Below, piece after piece: positions 8,251 to 17,084 of a stretch of 64,000 nucleotides of DNA. The translations under genes were made by a program, and so were the position numbers. The notes beneath the pieces were generated by a model. It was not told the DNA's origin. It saw only the letters and a program-made list of their open reading frames with translations, and ran no database searches. Within the stretch, counting starts at the first letter, position 1, and the number at the start of each line of letters is the position of its first letter. The DNA lies in contig JACERV010000018.1 of NCBI GenBank assembly GCA_013911065.1, forward strand, positions 1-64,000, given 5' to 3'. This DNA is from Ruminococcus sp. GTDB taxonomy: Bacteria; Bacillota; Clostridia; Lachnospirales; Lachnospiraceae.

Positions 8251-9540
8251 TTACTGTTCCGCCCATGCCTCTTCTATCTTCTCCGGCTGTTCCAGCAGCA
8301 TCCAGCTTCCCAGTGCCATACACTCCGCCACATACACCATTGCCTTCTGTCCGATACTCATTCCCACCTGTGCCGTAGTTGACCAGTGATGCAGAGGTGT
8401 CCCTTTACACATTGCAGCCGCACTGAGCATTATAGTGGGAACCTTGTGGCTCACATCGGATACATCGGTCCCGATAGGCAGCAATACCGGCTCATCCTCA
8501 AGAGGCTCCAGTCCCGTAAAATAAACCCCATTATTCTGAATTCCTGCCCGCTCGCTTATATTCCTTGCAAATGCAATTTCTTCCTCAGTATGTTCCGGAA
8601 CAGGTATCTGTCCCATAGCCTTATAAAATACTTCTGCAAGAGTCCGGTTCACTTTCATCTCTTTATTTTTAGTCACACGTTCTATTTCAACCCTTGTTCC
8701 CGTCATCATTGCAGCTCCCTGAGCACATGCATCCACTCTCTGGGAAGCATCCTCCATCCGCTCACTTTTACCGGAACGGATAAAATAGTTCGTAGAAGCA
8801 TAGTCCGGCACAATATTTGCCGGTCCGTCTGTATTTGTATAGGTATAATGCATCCGTATATCATCTGCCACATGCTCCCTCAGATAATTAACACCTACAT
8901 TCATCAGCTCCGCGGCATCCAGCGCGCTGCGCCCCATCTCCGGATTTTTGGCAGCGTGGGCAGTCGTACCGTAAAATTTATAATTCTTGATATCCTGAGC
9001 CAGCCAGATGTCATAACTCACCCGGTTTCTATCAAAAGGATGCCAGGTGATTGCTACAGACAAATCATCAAATACACCCGCCTCGTTCATTTGGATTTTT
9101 CCAATTACAATCTCTTCCGCCGGGCAGCCATATACCCGGATTGTCCCTTCCATACCGGATGCTTCCATCTGCGCTTTCAACGCACAGGCAGCCCCGGCAC
9201 ATGCAGTCCCCAGAAGGTTGTGTCCGCAGCCATGTCCCGGGCCGCCACTTGGTTTGTACTCACACACTGTCTCCTGTCCCAGTCCCGGCAAAGCGTCGTA
9301 TTCTGCCAGAAAGCCTAAAATCGGTTTTCCGCTTCCCCATTGTGCAATAAAGGCTGTTTCAAAATCTGCTATATTCCACTGGATAGAAAATCCCTGTTTT
9401 TCCAAAAAATCAGCCAGGCGTTTGGATGAATACACCTCCTCCTTTGATAACTCAGGATGGCGGAATATATCATCTGCTGTTCTCAGCATTTCTTCCTCAT
9501 TTTGCTCAAACCAGGTTTTCCATATTGCGTTCTGTTCCAT
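8251..9540 (-). CDS. M20 family amidohydrolase, AbgB-like
   Basis: About 429 residues. Metal-site motifs of the M20D/AbgB group are present: FLAEYDALPG (77-86), GHGCGHN (102-108), the CPAEE segment and a C-terminal PIGTDVSDVSHKVP. The family includes p-aminobenzoyl-glutamate hydrolase subunit B and other N-acyl amino acid amidases, using one or two zinc or manganese ions in the cytosol. No AbgA partner lies nearby, so the substrate is open. GGAGGAG precedes ATG 9540, one base after the stop of the upstream OLD-like gene, so the two are cotranscribed. Confidence 0.9.
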   Translation of the reverse strand: MEQNAIWKTWFEQNEEEMLRTADDIFRHPELSKEEVYSSKRLADFLEKQGFSIQWNIADFETAFIAQWGSGKPILGFLAEYDALPGLGQETVCEYKPSGGPGHGCGHNLLGTACAGAACALKAQMEASGMEGTIRVYGCPAEEIVIGKIQMNEAGVFDDLSVAITWHPFDRNRVSYDIWLAQDIKNYKFYGTTAHAAKNPEMGRSALDAAELMNVGVNYLREHVADDIRMHYTYTNTDGPANIVPDYASTNYFIRSGKSERMEDASQRVDACAQGAAMMTGTRVEIERVTKNKEMKVNRTLAEVFYKAMGQIPVPEHTEEEIAFARNISERAGIQNNGVYFTGLEPLEDEPVLLPIGTDVSDVSHKVPTIMLSAAAMCKGTPLHHWSTTAQVGMSIGQKAMVYVAECMALGSWMLLEQPEKIEEAWAEQ

Positions 9541-9541
9541 T

Positions 9542-11404
9542 TTACTTCTCCTCCTTCTTCCGGCTCTCAAAATAAATAAACCGGTCTATAGAATCTAAAA
9601 TATCCTGAAAATCTTCTCTCTGCGCCAAATCAATATATTTTCCCAGCACTTCCTGCTCCTGCTCTTTATATCTTCCATAATAAATATCATACAGGTTATG
9701 TCCCCGCATATAAACCTTAATCTCCTCCATATGCTCTTTCACATCCTCTACCGTCTCCAGGTCCCGGCCCAGAATATCCAGCAGATGTCTTCCGCTTCTG
9801 ATTTTATGGAGATACTCCTTCCATTTTTCCAAAAATATCTCATAGAAGGCTTCCTCGGATTCTATGATGCCCAACTGTGCCATAATCCGTGGATTCAGAA
9901 AATAATTTTCAAAGGAATAGTAATGCAGGACCAATACATTCTTCGGCAGGACCCTGGGCAGTTTATCCGCGTCCTCTTTACTTCTCTCCTCATAATACCG
10001 GCATAGCTGTCTCTTCAGCTTTTCAGGATCTTCGCCATCCCCATCCCGGATCATCAGAAACTGGTCTTTTAAATAGATCTGATTCATATATTTCAAATTT
10101 GCATAGGTCTTAATATTTGTACAGCTATTCGTAGTAATAATGGCAATCCGGGACAGATTCCCCTCACCATCATATGTCTCCGAATAATATTTCTTAATTA
10201 ATAATGGCAGCCTGCTCTTATCCTGCTTGCCTTCTACAATGAAAACAAAATTTACATTCAGCAAATCATTGGCCGTGTAACCCAAATCATCCAGAATTGT
10301 ACTAATGTCTGTTGTCTCACGCACTGCGGAACACCCCATTTCATCCAGCACAGTCTGCCGTATCTGGCGGCTGTTAAAGTTGAACAAAAGATTCGGAGAA
10401 TGGGTGGAAAAAATAACCTGGTTTTTTCTGGATAACCGGTATAATATCTCGCCGGATACTTTTTGAAGCTTCGGATGCAAAAATATTTCCGGGTCCTCCA
10501 CCATCACAATACCAGGTGCCCCGTCCTCCCCTTCCGCATAAGTCTCCAACAGTGACAGCATATATACACTGCGCATGCCTTTCCCCATCTGCGTAATCGG
10601 GCGGGCTCCGGTTCTTTCCCGGCTGCGTATTTCCGTGGTCACAAGCAGCATCCTTTCCACATCCCGGTTCATGGAATAGATGATTTCTTCCTGACCACCA
10701 TTTTTTCTGAAATTCTCATTTACCTTCCCCGCAAATTCATTCAGGTTTAACTGATACAGTTTATAATCCAAAAGCTTTGCTGTCTCAAAAGCATCCAGCT
10801 CCTCCGGCTTTTTCTGGTTAATCAGCCCAATACATGCAAAACAATGGTTGCACATTTTTGCCCGGTCGAAAATACAGCAGCCGGAGCGCATTCTTTTCAG
10901 AAGCTCATCTTCCTGCAGCATCAGCAGATCCCCTTGCAGCTGATCCAGGTCACGGTCTGTATCCATATAATAAATCTGTGGAAACACCTCTTTTATATAG
11001 CGGTTGTTCTTCTGCACACCGTCATTATAGCGGATATTCCCCTCTTTATTTACTATAAAGTCAAACGTCAGAATCCCATTCTCATCATAGGAAGGCAGTT
11101 TTTTCCGAAAATCCTCTCTCCATGCCTCCAGTCTTCTGTATCTGCTGACGACTCCCCGCTTATGAAAACTCAAAAGGTCCTCCTCCCCAAATTCCAGGGA
11201 AACAGACACTTCCACATTGGGAAAGTTTTCTCGAAAATCTTCGGGCAGGATACGGTAAGAGCCGCCTACCGCCCGGACAGCATCCAGGACAGCCGTCTTT
11301 CCTGTATTATTCTGCCCTACCAAAATCAGAGCATTTTCAATATCCTTAATATACATATCCCGGATGGATTTGAAATTCCGGATTCTTAAACTGGTTATCT
11401 TCAT
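9542..11404 (-). CDS. OLD-like AAA ATPase with TOPRIM nuclease domain
   Basis: 620 residues. Walker A GQNNTGKT is at 30-37, Walker B MVEDPEIFLHP around 301-311 and the STHS switch at 333-336; the C-terminal TOPRIM has VEGKQD at 390-395 and RDGDGED at 453-459. This order (SMC/RecF-like ATPase interrupted by an arm, then TOPRIM) is that of OLD-family DNA nucleases. An unusual Cys cluster (176, 177, 185, 188, 191) sits in the arm and could bind zinc or an Fe-S centre. GAGGAG precedes the start, and a 16-bp palindrome (11428-11443) lies between promoter and gene. Whether it acts in repair or defence is unknown; no Gabija-type helicase partner is adjacent. Confidence 0.85.
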   Translation of the reverse strand: MKITSLRIRNFKSIRDMYIKDIENALILVGQNNTGKTAVLDAVRAVGGSYRILPEDFRENFPNVEVSVSLEFGEEDLLSFHKRGVVSRYRRLEAWREDFRKKLPSYDENGILTFDFIVNKEGNIRYNDGVQKNNRYIKEVFPQIYYMDTDRDLDQLQGDLLMLQEDELLKRMRSGCCIFDRAKMCNHCFACIGLINQKKPEELDAFETAKLLDYKLYQLNLNEFAGKVNENFRKNGGQEEIIYSMNRDVERMLLVTTEIRSRERTGARPITQMGKGMRSVYMLSLLETYAEGEDGAPGIVMVEDPEIFLHPKLQKVSGEILYRLSRKNQVIFSTHSPNLLFNFNSRQIRQTVLDEMGCSAVRETTDISTILDDLGYTANDLLNVNFVFIVEGKQDKSRLPLLIKKYYSETYDGEGNLSRIAIITTNSCTNIKTYANLKYMNQIYLKDQFLMIRDGDGEDPEKLKRQLCRYYEERSKEDADKLPRVLPKNVLVLHYYSFENYFLNPRIMAQLGIIESEEAFYEIFLEKWKEYLHKIRSGRHLLDILGRDLETVEDVKEHMEEIKVYMRGHNLYDIYYGRYKEQEQEVLGKYIDLAQREDFQDILDSIDRFIYFESRKKEEK

Positions 11405-11751
11405 AAGATACTCCTCTACAGTCCGTCAAAGATTCTAATCTTTAAAGTCTTTCCCATTATATCATGATACATAAAAAGAATGGCAGCTTTTTTCAAAACC
11501 ACCATTCCAATGGGCTATACCTTAATGCACATCACTATTCCGTCGTTGAAGCAACGGCTAATTATCTTTCGGCTAAATTATATATTCCAATGTTCTCAAA
11601 ATCCAAAGTAATAACGGCTGTTGTTGGTTTCAAATTCCTTCTACGGTGAAACCATTTTTCTAGTCAGCCAACCAGCTTGAAAAATCTAATTCTCGAAAAA
11701 TTGGATGCAATAAAAAATCACCTTATTTCCATCTGAAATACGTAAAAGAGG
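11405..11751 (-). other. Gap holding promoter, possible small RNA and terminator
   Basis: No convincing protein gene is visible. On the minus strand there is TTGGAT (11601-11606), 18 bp, TATAAT (11577-11582). A GCCGTTGCTTCAACGACGG stem-loop region follows, then a hairpin with GAATGG/CCATTC arms (11478-11507) and five T. It could give a roughly 100-nt RNA (about 11570 to 11470), or the hairpin could simply end the AraC-ClpP transcript. Confidence 0.4.
11428..11443. promoter_or_regulatory. Palindromic operator candidate before the OLD-like gene
   Basis: AAAGATT-CT-AATCTTT, a perfect palindrome about 25 bp before the start codon and downstream of a TATAAT at 11456-11461 (minus strand). Confidence 0.45.
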
Positions 11752-12348
11752 TTATAGTACTATTTTACGATGTTCTACAATCTCATCAATAATACCGTAC
11801 TCTTTTGCTTCCACCGCACTCATAAAATTGTCCCTGTCAGTGTCTTTTTCTATTTGTTCTATTGGCTGTCCGGTATTTTCAGCATAAATTTTGTTAAGCC
11901 GCTGTTTTGTTTTCAGCATATGGTCGGATATAATTTTAATGTCACTGGCCTGACCTTTCATACCTCCCGATATAGCAGGCTGATGTATCATAATCTCTGC
12001 ATTTGGCAAAGAAAACCTCTTCCCTTTTGTACCCCCGGCCAATAGAAAAGAGCCGAAGCTGGCAGCAACTCCAATGCAAATAGTTGACACATCGCACCGG
12101 ATATAGCGCATTGTATCATATATAGCGAGACCAGCAGTAATAGACCCGCCCGGACTATTGATATATAAACTAATATCCTTATCTGGGTTTTGCCCCTCTA
12201 AAAAGAGAAGTTGTGCAACTATTAAACCGGCAGTCGTATCATTCACATCTTCACCCAAGAAAATAATGCGGTCAGATAAGAGGCGGGAATAAATATCATA
12301 ACTGCGTTCACCCCGGCCGGTTTGTTCGATAACATAAGGTATCGTCAT
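11752..12348 (-). CDS. clpP: ClpP-type serine protease (accessory copy)
   Basis: 198 residues with an intact catalytic triad: Ser97 in AASFG, His122 in MIHQP and Asp171 in DTDRDNF. It has the length and the INSPGGS segment of ClpP, the proteolytic barrel that works with Clp ATPases. It is not next to clpX or tig. Instead it is the second gene of an operon with an AraC-type regulator, overlapping it by four bases (ATGA). This suggests an accessory ClpP under special control, in addition to a housekeeping copy elsewhere; the latter is inference. Confidence 0.92.
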   Translation of the reverse strand: MTIPYVIEQTGRGERSYDIYSRLLSDRIIFLGEDVNDTTAGLIVAQLLFLEGQNPDKDISLYINSPGGSITAGLAIYDTMRYIRCDVSTICIGVAASFGSFLLAGGTKGKRFSLPNAEIMIHQPAISGGMKGQASDIKIISDHMLKTKQRLNKIYAENTGQPIEQIEKDTDRDNFMSAVEAKEYGIIDEIVEHRKIVL

Positions 12349-12758
12349 GCCGCCACCACCAATCTGCTATAAGAATAAAAGCTAAGAATAGATTGCATTT
12401 GATATGCTTTTCTTATTGGAAAATATTTCCTATCTATCCGATATTTCATCGGCGCGCAAAGATAGATACTGCGAAAAGCATTCGTGAAAGCCTGCTGCGA
12501 TTGGTAGCCTGTTTCATAAGCAATATCTACGATTGCTTTATCCGTATAGACAAGTTTCTTTGCCGCCTCTGTTAAACGCCGCTCAAAAATATACTGGTGA
12601 ATGGTTATTGCAGTTTCTTCTTGAAAGGTACGGTTCAAGTAGAACTTGGAATATCCGACCTTTTCTGCTATTTCGTCCAGCGACAAGGCTTCACCTCCGC
12701 TTTTAAGCTGCTGTTCGATATATTCGATTATACTTTTTGCAATTTCTGATTTATCCAT
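12345..12758 (-). CDS. AraC-family HTH regulator (DNA-binding domain only)
   Basis: 137 residues consisting almost wholly of the AraC double helix-turn-helix. [20 protein letters not shown] is the first HTH, and [20 protein letters not shown] with CAPMKYR is the second. There is no N-terminal sensor domain, similar to the MarA/SoxS/Rob-N layout. It is translationally coupled to the ClpP gene. A TATAAT lies about 45 bp upstream without a good -35 element, consistent with activator-dependent expression. Confidence 0.87.
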   Translation of the reverse strand: MDKSEIAKSIIEYIEQQLKSGGEALSLDEIAEKVGYSKFYLNRTFQEETAITIHQYIFERRLTEAAKKLVYTDKAIVDIAYETGYQSQQAFTNAFRSIYLCAPMKYRIDRKYFPIRKAYQMQSILSFYSYSRLVVAA

Positions 12759-12903
12759 GCTATCAAATCCTATCTATATATTTTTAGAACATTATATACC
12801 CTTTATCCCCCTACGTCTTAATAAAAATTGCCCTTTTCTCTGCTCCTGTTTTCACTATACTGACTCACATTTTGTTGGCCACTATTGTCTTAACCTCTGC
12901 AAA

Positions 12904-13677
12904 CTATTGACCTGATTTTCGTTTATAAGCCCTCATTGCAAAAATATATGCAACAATAAGAATGCCCAGACACCATGCAAGCGCAATCCAAATGTCACTG
13001 CCGACGGGCTGCCCTGCAAAGAGCGCCCGGATGGCATCCACTATCGAAGTTACCGGCTGGTTTTCGGCAAAGGTACGGACAAGCGGGGGCATCGAATCGG
13101 CAGGCACAAACGCCGAGCTGATAAATGGAAGGAAAATAAGCGGGTAGGAAAAGGCACCTGCGCCGTCCACCGATTTTGCAGACAGCCCGGCAATTGCCGC
13201 AACCCATGTCAAGGCCAGGGTAAACAGCGTGAGTATCCCGGCCACGGCAAGCCATGACAATACTCCCGCCGACGAACGAAAGCCCATAATGAGCGCTGCG
13301 AGAATGATGACAACAACCGAAATCGCATTGGATACCAGTGAGGTCAGTACATGCCCCCACAGCGCGGCAGAACGCGTAATCGGCATGGAGTGGAACCGTT
13401 CAAAGATGCCGCTTTTCATATCCGCAAACAGGCGGTAAGCCGTATAAGATATACCGCTTGCTATCGCAATCAGCAGAATGCCGGGGAGCAGATAATTAAC
13501 ATAATTGCCCGTGCCGGTTTGAATCGCACCGCCCAACACATATACAAACAGCAGCATCATTGCAATCGGAGTGATACAGACCGTAATAATGGTGTCCATG
13601 CTGCGGAAAATATGGCGCATAGAACGTCCAAGCATAACGCCCATATCGCCGAAAAAATGTTTCTTTACGCTTTCCAT
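12904..13677 (-). CDS. ABC-2 type transporter permease (DrrB-like)
   Basis: 257 residues, six predicted helices, with an ABC-2 permease pattern and the FERFHSMPITRSAALWGHV segment seen in DrrB/antibiotic export permeases. It follows its ATPase gene without a gap (stop and start adjacent), and is the last gene of a PadR-DUF1048-DUF1048-ATPase-permease operon. The likely role is export of a hydrophobic compound; substrate unknown. Confidence 0.9.
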   Translation of the reverse strand: MESVKKHFFGDMGVMLGRSMRHIFRSMDTIITVCITPIAMMLLFVYVLGGAIQTGTGNYVNYLLPGILLIAIASGISYTAYRLFADMKSGIFERFHSMPITRSAALWGHVLTSLVSNAISVVVIILAALIMGFRSSAGVLSWLAVAGILTLFTLALTWVAAIAGLSAKSVDGAGAFSYPLIFLPFISSAFVPADSMPPLVRTFAENQPVTSIVDAIRALFAGQPVGSDIWIALAWCLGILIVAYIFAMRAYKRKSGQ

Positions 13678-14436
13678 TTACTTTTCCTCCTTCTTCCCAA
13701 TAATTGCGAGGAATATTTCCTCCAACGTGGGCTGTTTTTCCACATACTCCACCTTCCTGGGCGGAAACAGTTTTTTCAGTTCATCAAGGGTGCCATTCGC
13801 GATAATTTTCCCTGCATGCAGAATAGCAATTCGATCTGCAAGCTGCTCGGATTCTTCCAGATATTGTGTGGTCAGGAACACCGTTGTGCCATTATCTACA
13901 AGCTCCTTTATAGTATTCCAAACCTCAATGCGCCCTTCGGGGTCAAGTCCCGTGGTCGGCTCGTCGAGGAAGATAAGCTGCGGCTTTCCTACAAGGCTCA
14001 TAGCAATGTCGAGCCGGCGGCGCATACCACCCGAATAGGTGGAAACCCTGCGGTCGGCGGCTTCAGCCAAACTGAAGCGTTTCAGTAAATCTCCAGCCAC
14101 TTGATGTGGATTGGCAAGGTGCCGCAGCTTGGCAATCATAATGAGATTTTCCCGTCCTGTCAAAATTTCGTCTACAGCAGCAAATTGCCCTGTCAGACTG
14201 ATGGACCGGCGCACATAGTCGGGGCTTTCCGCAATGTCGAAGCCGTTTACGGCGGCGGTTCCGCCGTCCTGTTTCAGCAGTGTGGTGAGTATTCTGACAA
14301 TCGTTGTCTTGCCCGCACCATTGGAACCGAGCAGGGCAAAAACACTTCCTTTTTCCACTTCAAAATCAACGCCCTTTAGAACGTGCAGTTTCTTGTAGGA
14401 CTTTTGCAGCCCTTTCACTTGAATTGCTTTTTCCAT
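13678..14436 (-). CDS. ABC transporter ATP-binding protein (DrrA-like)
   Basis: About 252 residues. Walker A GSNGAGKTT, signature YSGGMRRRLDIAMSLVG, Walker B LIFLDEPTTGLDPEGR and a conserved switch Gln (TTQYLEE in place of TTHYLEE) define a DrrA-type drug-export ATPase. The in-frame start at 14454 is passed over because AAAGGAG is ideally spaced only for ATG 14436. It energises the permease at 12904-13677. Confidence 0.93.
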   Translation of the reverse strand: MEKAIQVKGLQKSYKKLHVLKGVDFEVEKGSVFALLGSNGAGKTTIVRILTTLLKQDGGTAAVNGFDIAESPDYVRRSISLTGQFAAVDEILTGRENLIMIAKLRHLANPHQVAGDLLKRFSLAEAADRRVSTYSGGMRRRLDIAMSLVGKPQLIFLDEPTTGLDPEGRIEVWNTIKELVDNGTTVFLTTQYLEESEQLADRIAILHAGKIIANGTLDELKKLFPPRKVEYVEKQPTLEEIFLAIIGKKEEK

Positions 14437-14450
14437 TCCGATATCTCCTT

Positions 14451-14801
14451 TCACTTTGCTTTCTCCGTAACCTTTTTTATCGCCTTGTTAACTTCTAGCC
14501 CAACAGATTCTTGTAAACTGTCGGCGTAAGTTTTTGAATCTTTGATTAGATTGTCGCAGAAGGCGGCTACGTCACTGCCCGTTACCTCGAGCACGCCTTT
14601 CCCCAAGGCCGCCCCCTCTTCAAAAAAATCGATGATTCCTGAGAGCAGGCCAGTTCCTTCGGCTAGCTCGACAGGGCTGACCTTAAAAAGATATTTTTGA
14701 ATTTCTTTATAAACAATCTGGTAATCCTGCGGGAGTGCTTTGACACGCGCCATGTGCGCCCGCCACTCTTTTTTGCCTTGGATAATATCTTGTATTTTCA
14801 T
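14451..14801 (-). CDS. DUF1048 family protein
   Basis: 116 residues, helical and soluble, beginning MKIQDIIQGKKEWRAH. It shows the PxDYQxVYKEIQKYL and GxLxGIIDFFEEGAALGKGV pattern of DUF1048 proteins, which commonly follow PadR regulators and precede ABC exporters. Function unknown; possibly modulates the regulator or transporter. Its stop lies just before the ATPase start. Confidence 0.85.
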   Translation of the reverse strand: MKIQDIIQGKKEWRAHMARVKALPQDYQIVYKEIQKYLFKVSPVELAEGTGLLSGIIDFFEEGAALGKGVLEVTGSDVAAFCDNLIKDSKTYADSLQESVGLEVNKAIKKVTEKAK

Positions 14802-14809
14802 TTATCCTC

Positions 14810-15157
14810 CTATTTGCCTAATTTTTTAGCAATATTATTATTCAGTTGCTCGCCCCACTTGTCACGATAAGACTTTGCCCCTTCCTCACCGGCCAGGGCT
14901 GAGCAGAAGCCTTTGATATCGTCACCCAAAACCTCCTGGACACTCTGACCGTCTGCCACGGCTTCTTCAAGCAGGCTAAGAACACCGTCCAGAATTGGCA
15001 TGATATTGCGGCCAGTGAAGTCTGCGTTCGGCCAAAGATACAAATTGATCTTTTCCCATGCCGCTTGATAGTCAGCGGGCAGCTTCCTGGCTCGCGATTC
15101 AAAATTTTTCATTTCTTTAGTCATGTCGCTTCCTGTGATCATTTCCCAGAAATTCAT
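14810..15157 (-). CDS. DUF1048 family protein (second copy)
   Basis: 115 residues, same family as the gene at 14451-14801, with the matching LPADYQAAWEKINLYLWP and LDGVLSLLEEAVADGQSV blocks. The two arose by tandem duplication and are divergent. It lies between PadR and the other copy, with five to eight base gaps, so a single operon is likely. Confidence 0.85.
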   Translation of the reverse strand: MNFWEMITGSDMTKEMKNFESRARKLPADYQAAWEKINLYLWPNADFTGRNIMPILDGVLSLLEEAVADGQSVQEVLGDDIKGFCSALAGEEGAKSYRDKWGEQLNNNIAKKLGK

Positions 15158-15162
15158 TCTTT

Positions 15163-15483
15163 TTACTCCTTTAACTCATTCATTTTTGATGATACAAACT
15201 CCCATTTTTCCCAGAACTTTCGCAGCTCTTCGCGCCCGGCATCGTTAAGTACAAAAAACTTTCGCGGCGGTCCCATGTCGGAGGGTTTCTTGGTAGTATC
15301 GACCAACTTACTTTTTTCAAGCCGTATCAGGATGGTGTACACCGTTCCGTCTACCACATCAGTGAAACCCAAAGCATTGAGCTTGCGAGTGATTTCATAG
15401 CCGTAAGTTTCTTTGCGGCTTATAATTTCAAGGACGCAGCCCTCGAGCACGCCTTTTAGCATTTCCGTTAGGTTTTCCAGCAC
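15163..15483 (-). CDS. PadR family transcriptional regulator
   Basis: 106 residues; winged helix with ISRKETYGYEITRKL and DVVDGTVYTILIRLEKSKLV, the PadR signature. It starts with GTG behind AAAGGAGG. The upstream palindrome TTACTA-N8-TAGTAA (15527-15546) overlaps the -10 element, so it most likely represses its own operon and is relieved by a ligand of the exporter (inferred from PadR/LmrR biology). Confidence 0.9.
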   Translation of the reverse strand: MLENLTEMLKGVLEGCVLEIISRKETYGYEITRKLNALGFTDVVDGTVYTILIRLEKSKLVDTTKKPSDMGPPRKFFVLNDAGREELRKFWEKWEFVSSKMNELKE

Positions 15484-15526
15484 AATCCCTCCTTTGCTAT
15501 TTTGTAAAACCGGTATTCAGTATGAC

Positions 15527-15568
15527 TTACTACCGCTATATAGTAACACTCAATAGTCAGTTTGTCAA
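15527..15568 (-). promoter_or_regulatory. PadR operon promoter with overlapping palindrome
   Basis: TTGACA (15563-15568), 17 bp, TACTAT (15540-15545). The inverted repeat TTACTA-N8-TAGTAA (15527-15546) covers the -10 element and the start of transcription. Confidence 0.75.
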
Positions 15569-15640
15569 TAATAGTTTTTTTGATAAAGAATTTCAACTAA
15601 AACGCAGCTTATCTCAATTACTGTCAGTAAAAAAGGTACA

Positions 15641-15674
15641 AAAAACACCTTCGCATAAATGCACGCGAAGGTGC
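15641..15674 (-). terminator. Terminator of the TetR-linked ABC operon
   Basis: Arms CACCTTCGC and GCGAAGGTG (15646-15674) with a run of T on the minus strand, directly after the permease gene ending at 15691. Confidence 0.85.
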
Positions 15675-15690
15675 CGGATAAAACCTCGCT

Positions 15691-16407
15691 CTAACAAGCT
15701 ATTTTTTTGATGAATTTTTTGGATAAAAGAGTAATCCAAAGCCCCGCAAGTAAAATTGAGATAAGCAACGCCAAATAATCACTTGATTGTATAGCTCTTG
15801 ACATCCAATACGACGGCAGGATTGATAGTATATATTGCATTTTTCCGGTTATAAAATATGGAGCAAACACTCCTACAGTAAAAAGAGTTGTTATTTTTCC
15901 AACTGCCATTCCTTCCACCTTATTTGTGGATAGCGTGACAATAAGCAACGCTATAATAACACCTTGAACAGTTCCTGCCAGTGCAATACCTGTAAGCATC
16001 AGTACATTTGCATTGGACAGATGAAAAAGCGCAGACACAAAAATACTGGCAGGAAATGAAATAAGTCCTGTTGCTCCCAATCTTGATAATAGATATCCTG
16101 TTTTCCCCAAAGGTGTAACAGCTAAATAGGAGATCATATGGTCATCCGCTTCTTCCAGTATTACCATGGCAGCAACGTAATTGAACATGGATGGTGTTAG
16201 AATTATTAGAAATAAGTCAACCAACTCATAATAGGGAGCTAAAATTGCGTCTATGCCGAAATAACCAGTTATCAGCTTCTCTATAAAGGGGATAACAAAC
16301 CGAAAAAATGTTCCTGCAAGCAGGGGAACAAAGACAATCATTATAAGCATAGCGTCTTGTTTCAACTGCTGTATCATCTGTGAAAAACAACTATAGACAG
16401 CTTTCAT
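15691..16407 (-). CDS. ABC transporter permease, second subunit
   Basis: 238 residues, six hydrophobic helices, ABC-2-like. Contains MVILEEADDHMISYLAVTPLGKTGYL, a segment shared by fluoroquinolone/bacteriocin-type export permeases of Firmicutes. It overlaps the preceding permease gene by four bases. Together with 16404-17084 it should form a heterodimeric membrane channel driven by the ATPase at 17081-17926. Confidence 0.85.
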   Translation of the reverse strand: MKAVYSCFSQMIQQLKQDAMLIMIVFVPLLAGTFFRFVIPFIEKLITGYFGIDAILAPYYELVDLFLIILTPSMFNYVAAMVILEEADDHMISYLAVTPLGKTGYLLSRLGATGLISFPASIFVSALFHLSNANVLMLTGIALAGTVQGVIIALLIVTLSTNKVEGMAVGKITTLFTVGVFAPYFITGKMQYILSILPSYWMSRAIQSSDYLALLISILLAGLWITLLSKKFIKKIAC

Positions 16408-17084
16408 AACTTAACTCCTCCAAGACTTTTCCACATTTTCATGGTTGCACGTTGGGCAATCATAAATAAGCAAATAATTACAATTAAGAGCATAGTAATA
16501 TCACGCAAAGGGTTCCGGCTGGAATTTGAGATCAACGCCATGCTGCCATTTAATGGATACCACTGCATAATGACTGATGGGACAAATAAGTAAATTGCAG
16601 GTGGTATAAAACAAATAAGCTCTAGCGGAGCGGTCATAATGATATACTGATTTAAACTGTTTATTTTTGTGGCTGCAATTAAGCCCAGTAAAGTAAAAAT
16701 CATGGAAGTTAACGCTGTTGCAAGTAAAACTTCCGGAATATTTCTAAGCCCTGCCACAAATGCAAGTACCAAAGACACCAACACAGATATAAGCATGAGT
16801 GATATTGTCTTTGCGATTACATACTCAATCGCTTTTACAGGGGAAACCGCCAAAGCGTTTAATACTCTTTGACTTTTTTCTAACAGCACAATTGCTCCCA
16901 TAAAGAACAGTCCCATTGCTGCAGGATCGGAATAAATCATAATGCTTACAGCCTTTTCACGCCATGTTTCCGGAAAGATGAAAAGCAGGAAAACATACAG
17001 CGCAGAGAACAAAATATAAATAAAGTAAAACCCATATTTGAATTGAAAATGGATATCTCCAAGTATTAGTTTTATGATTCTCAT
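16404..17084 (-). CDS. ABC transporter permease, first subunit
   Basis: 226 residues with about six helices. MGAIVLLEKSQRVLNALAVSPVKAIEYVIAK is the cytosolic loop typical of ABC-2-like exporters and resembles the corresponding loop of its partner. Overlaps both neighbours by four bases, which indicates tight translational coupling in the ATPase-permease-permease operon. Confidence 0.85.
   Translation of the reverse strand: MRIIKLILGDIHFQFKYGFYFIYILFSALYVFLLFIFPETWREKAVSIMIYSDPAAMGLFFMGAIVLLEKSQRVLNALAVSPVKAIEYVIAKTISLMLISVLVSLVLAFVAGLRNIPEVLLATALTSMIFTLLGLIAATKINSLNQYIIMTAPLELICFIPPAIYLFVPSVIMQWYPLNGSMALISNSSRNPLRDITMLLIVIICLFMIAQRATMKMWKSLGGVKL

Noticed and set aside
8386-9318. Long plus-strand frame opposite the amidohydrolase gene
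   Set aside because: Antisense shadow of a well-supported M20 gene; composition is Cys/His/Ile-rich and not protein-like.
11464-11649. 61-codon plus-strand frame
   Set aside because: No ribosome site or recognisable domain; overlaps a terminator hairpin read on the other strand.
13351-14088. Plus-strand frames opposite the DrrAB-type genes
   Set aside because: Shadows of clear ABC transporter genes.
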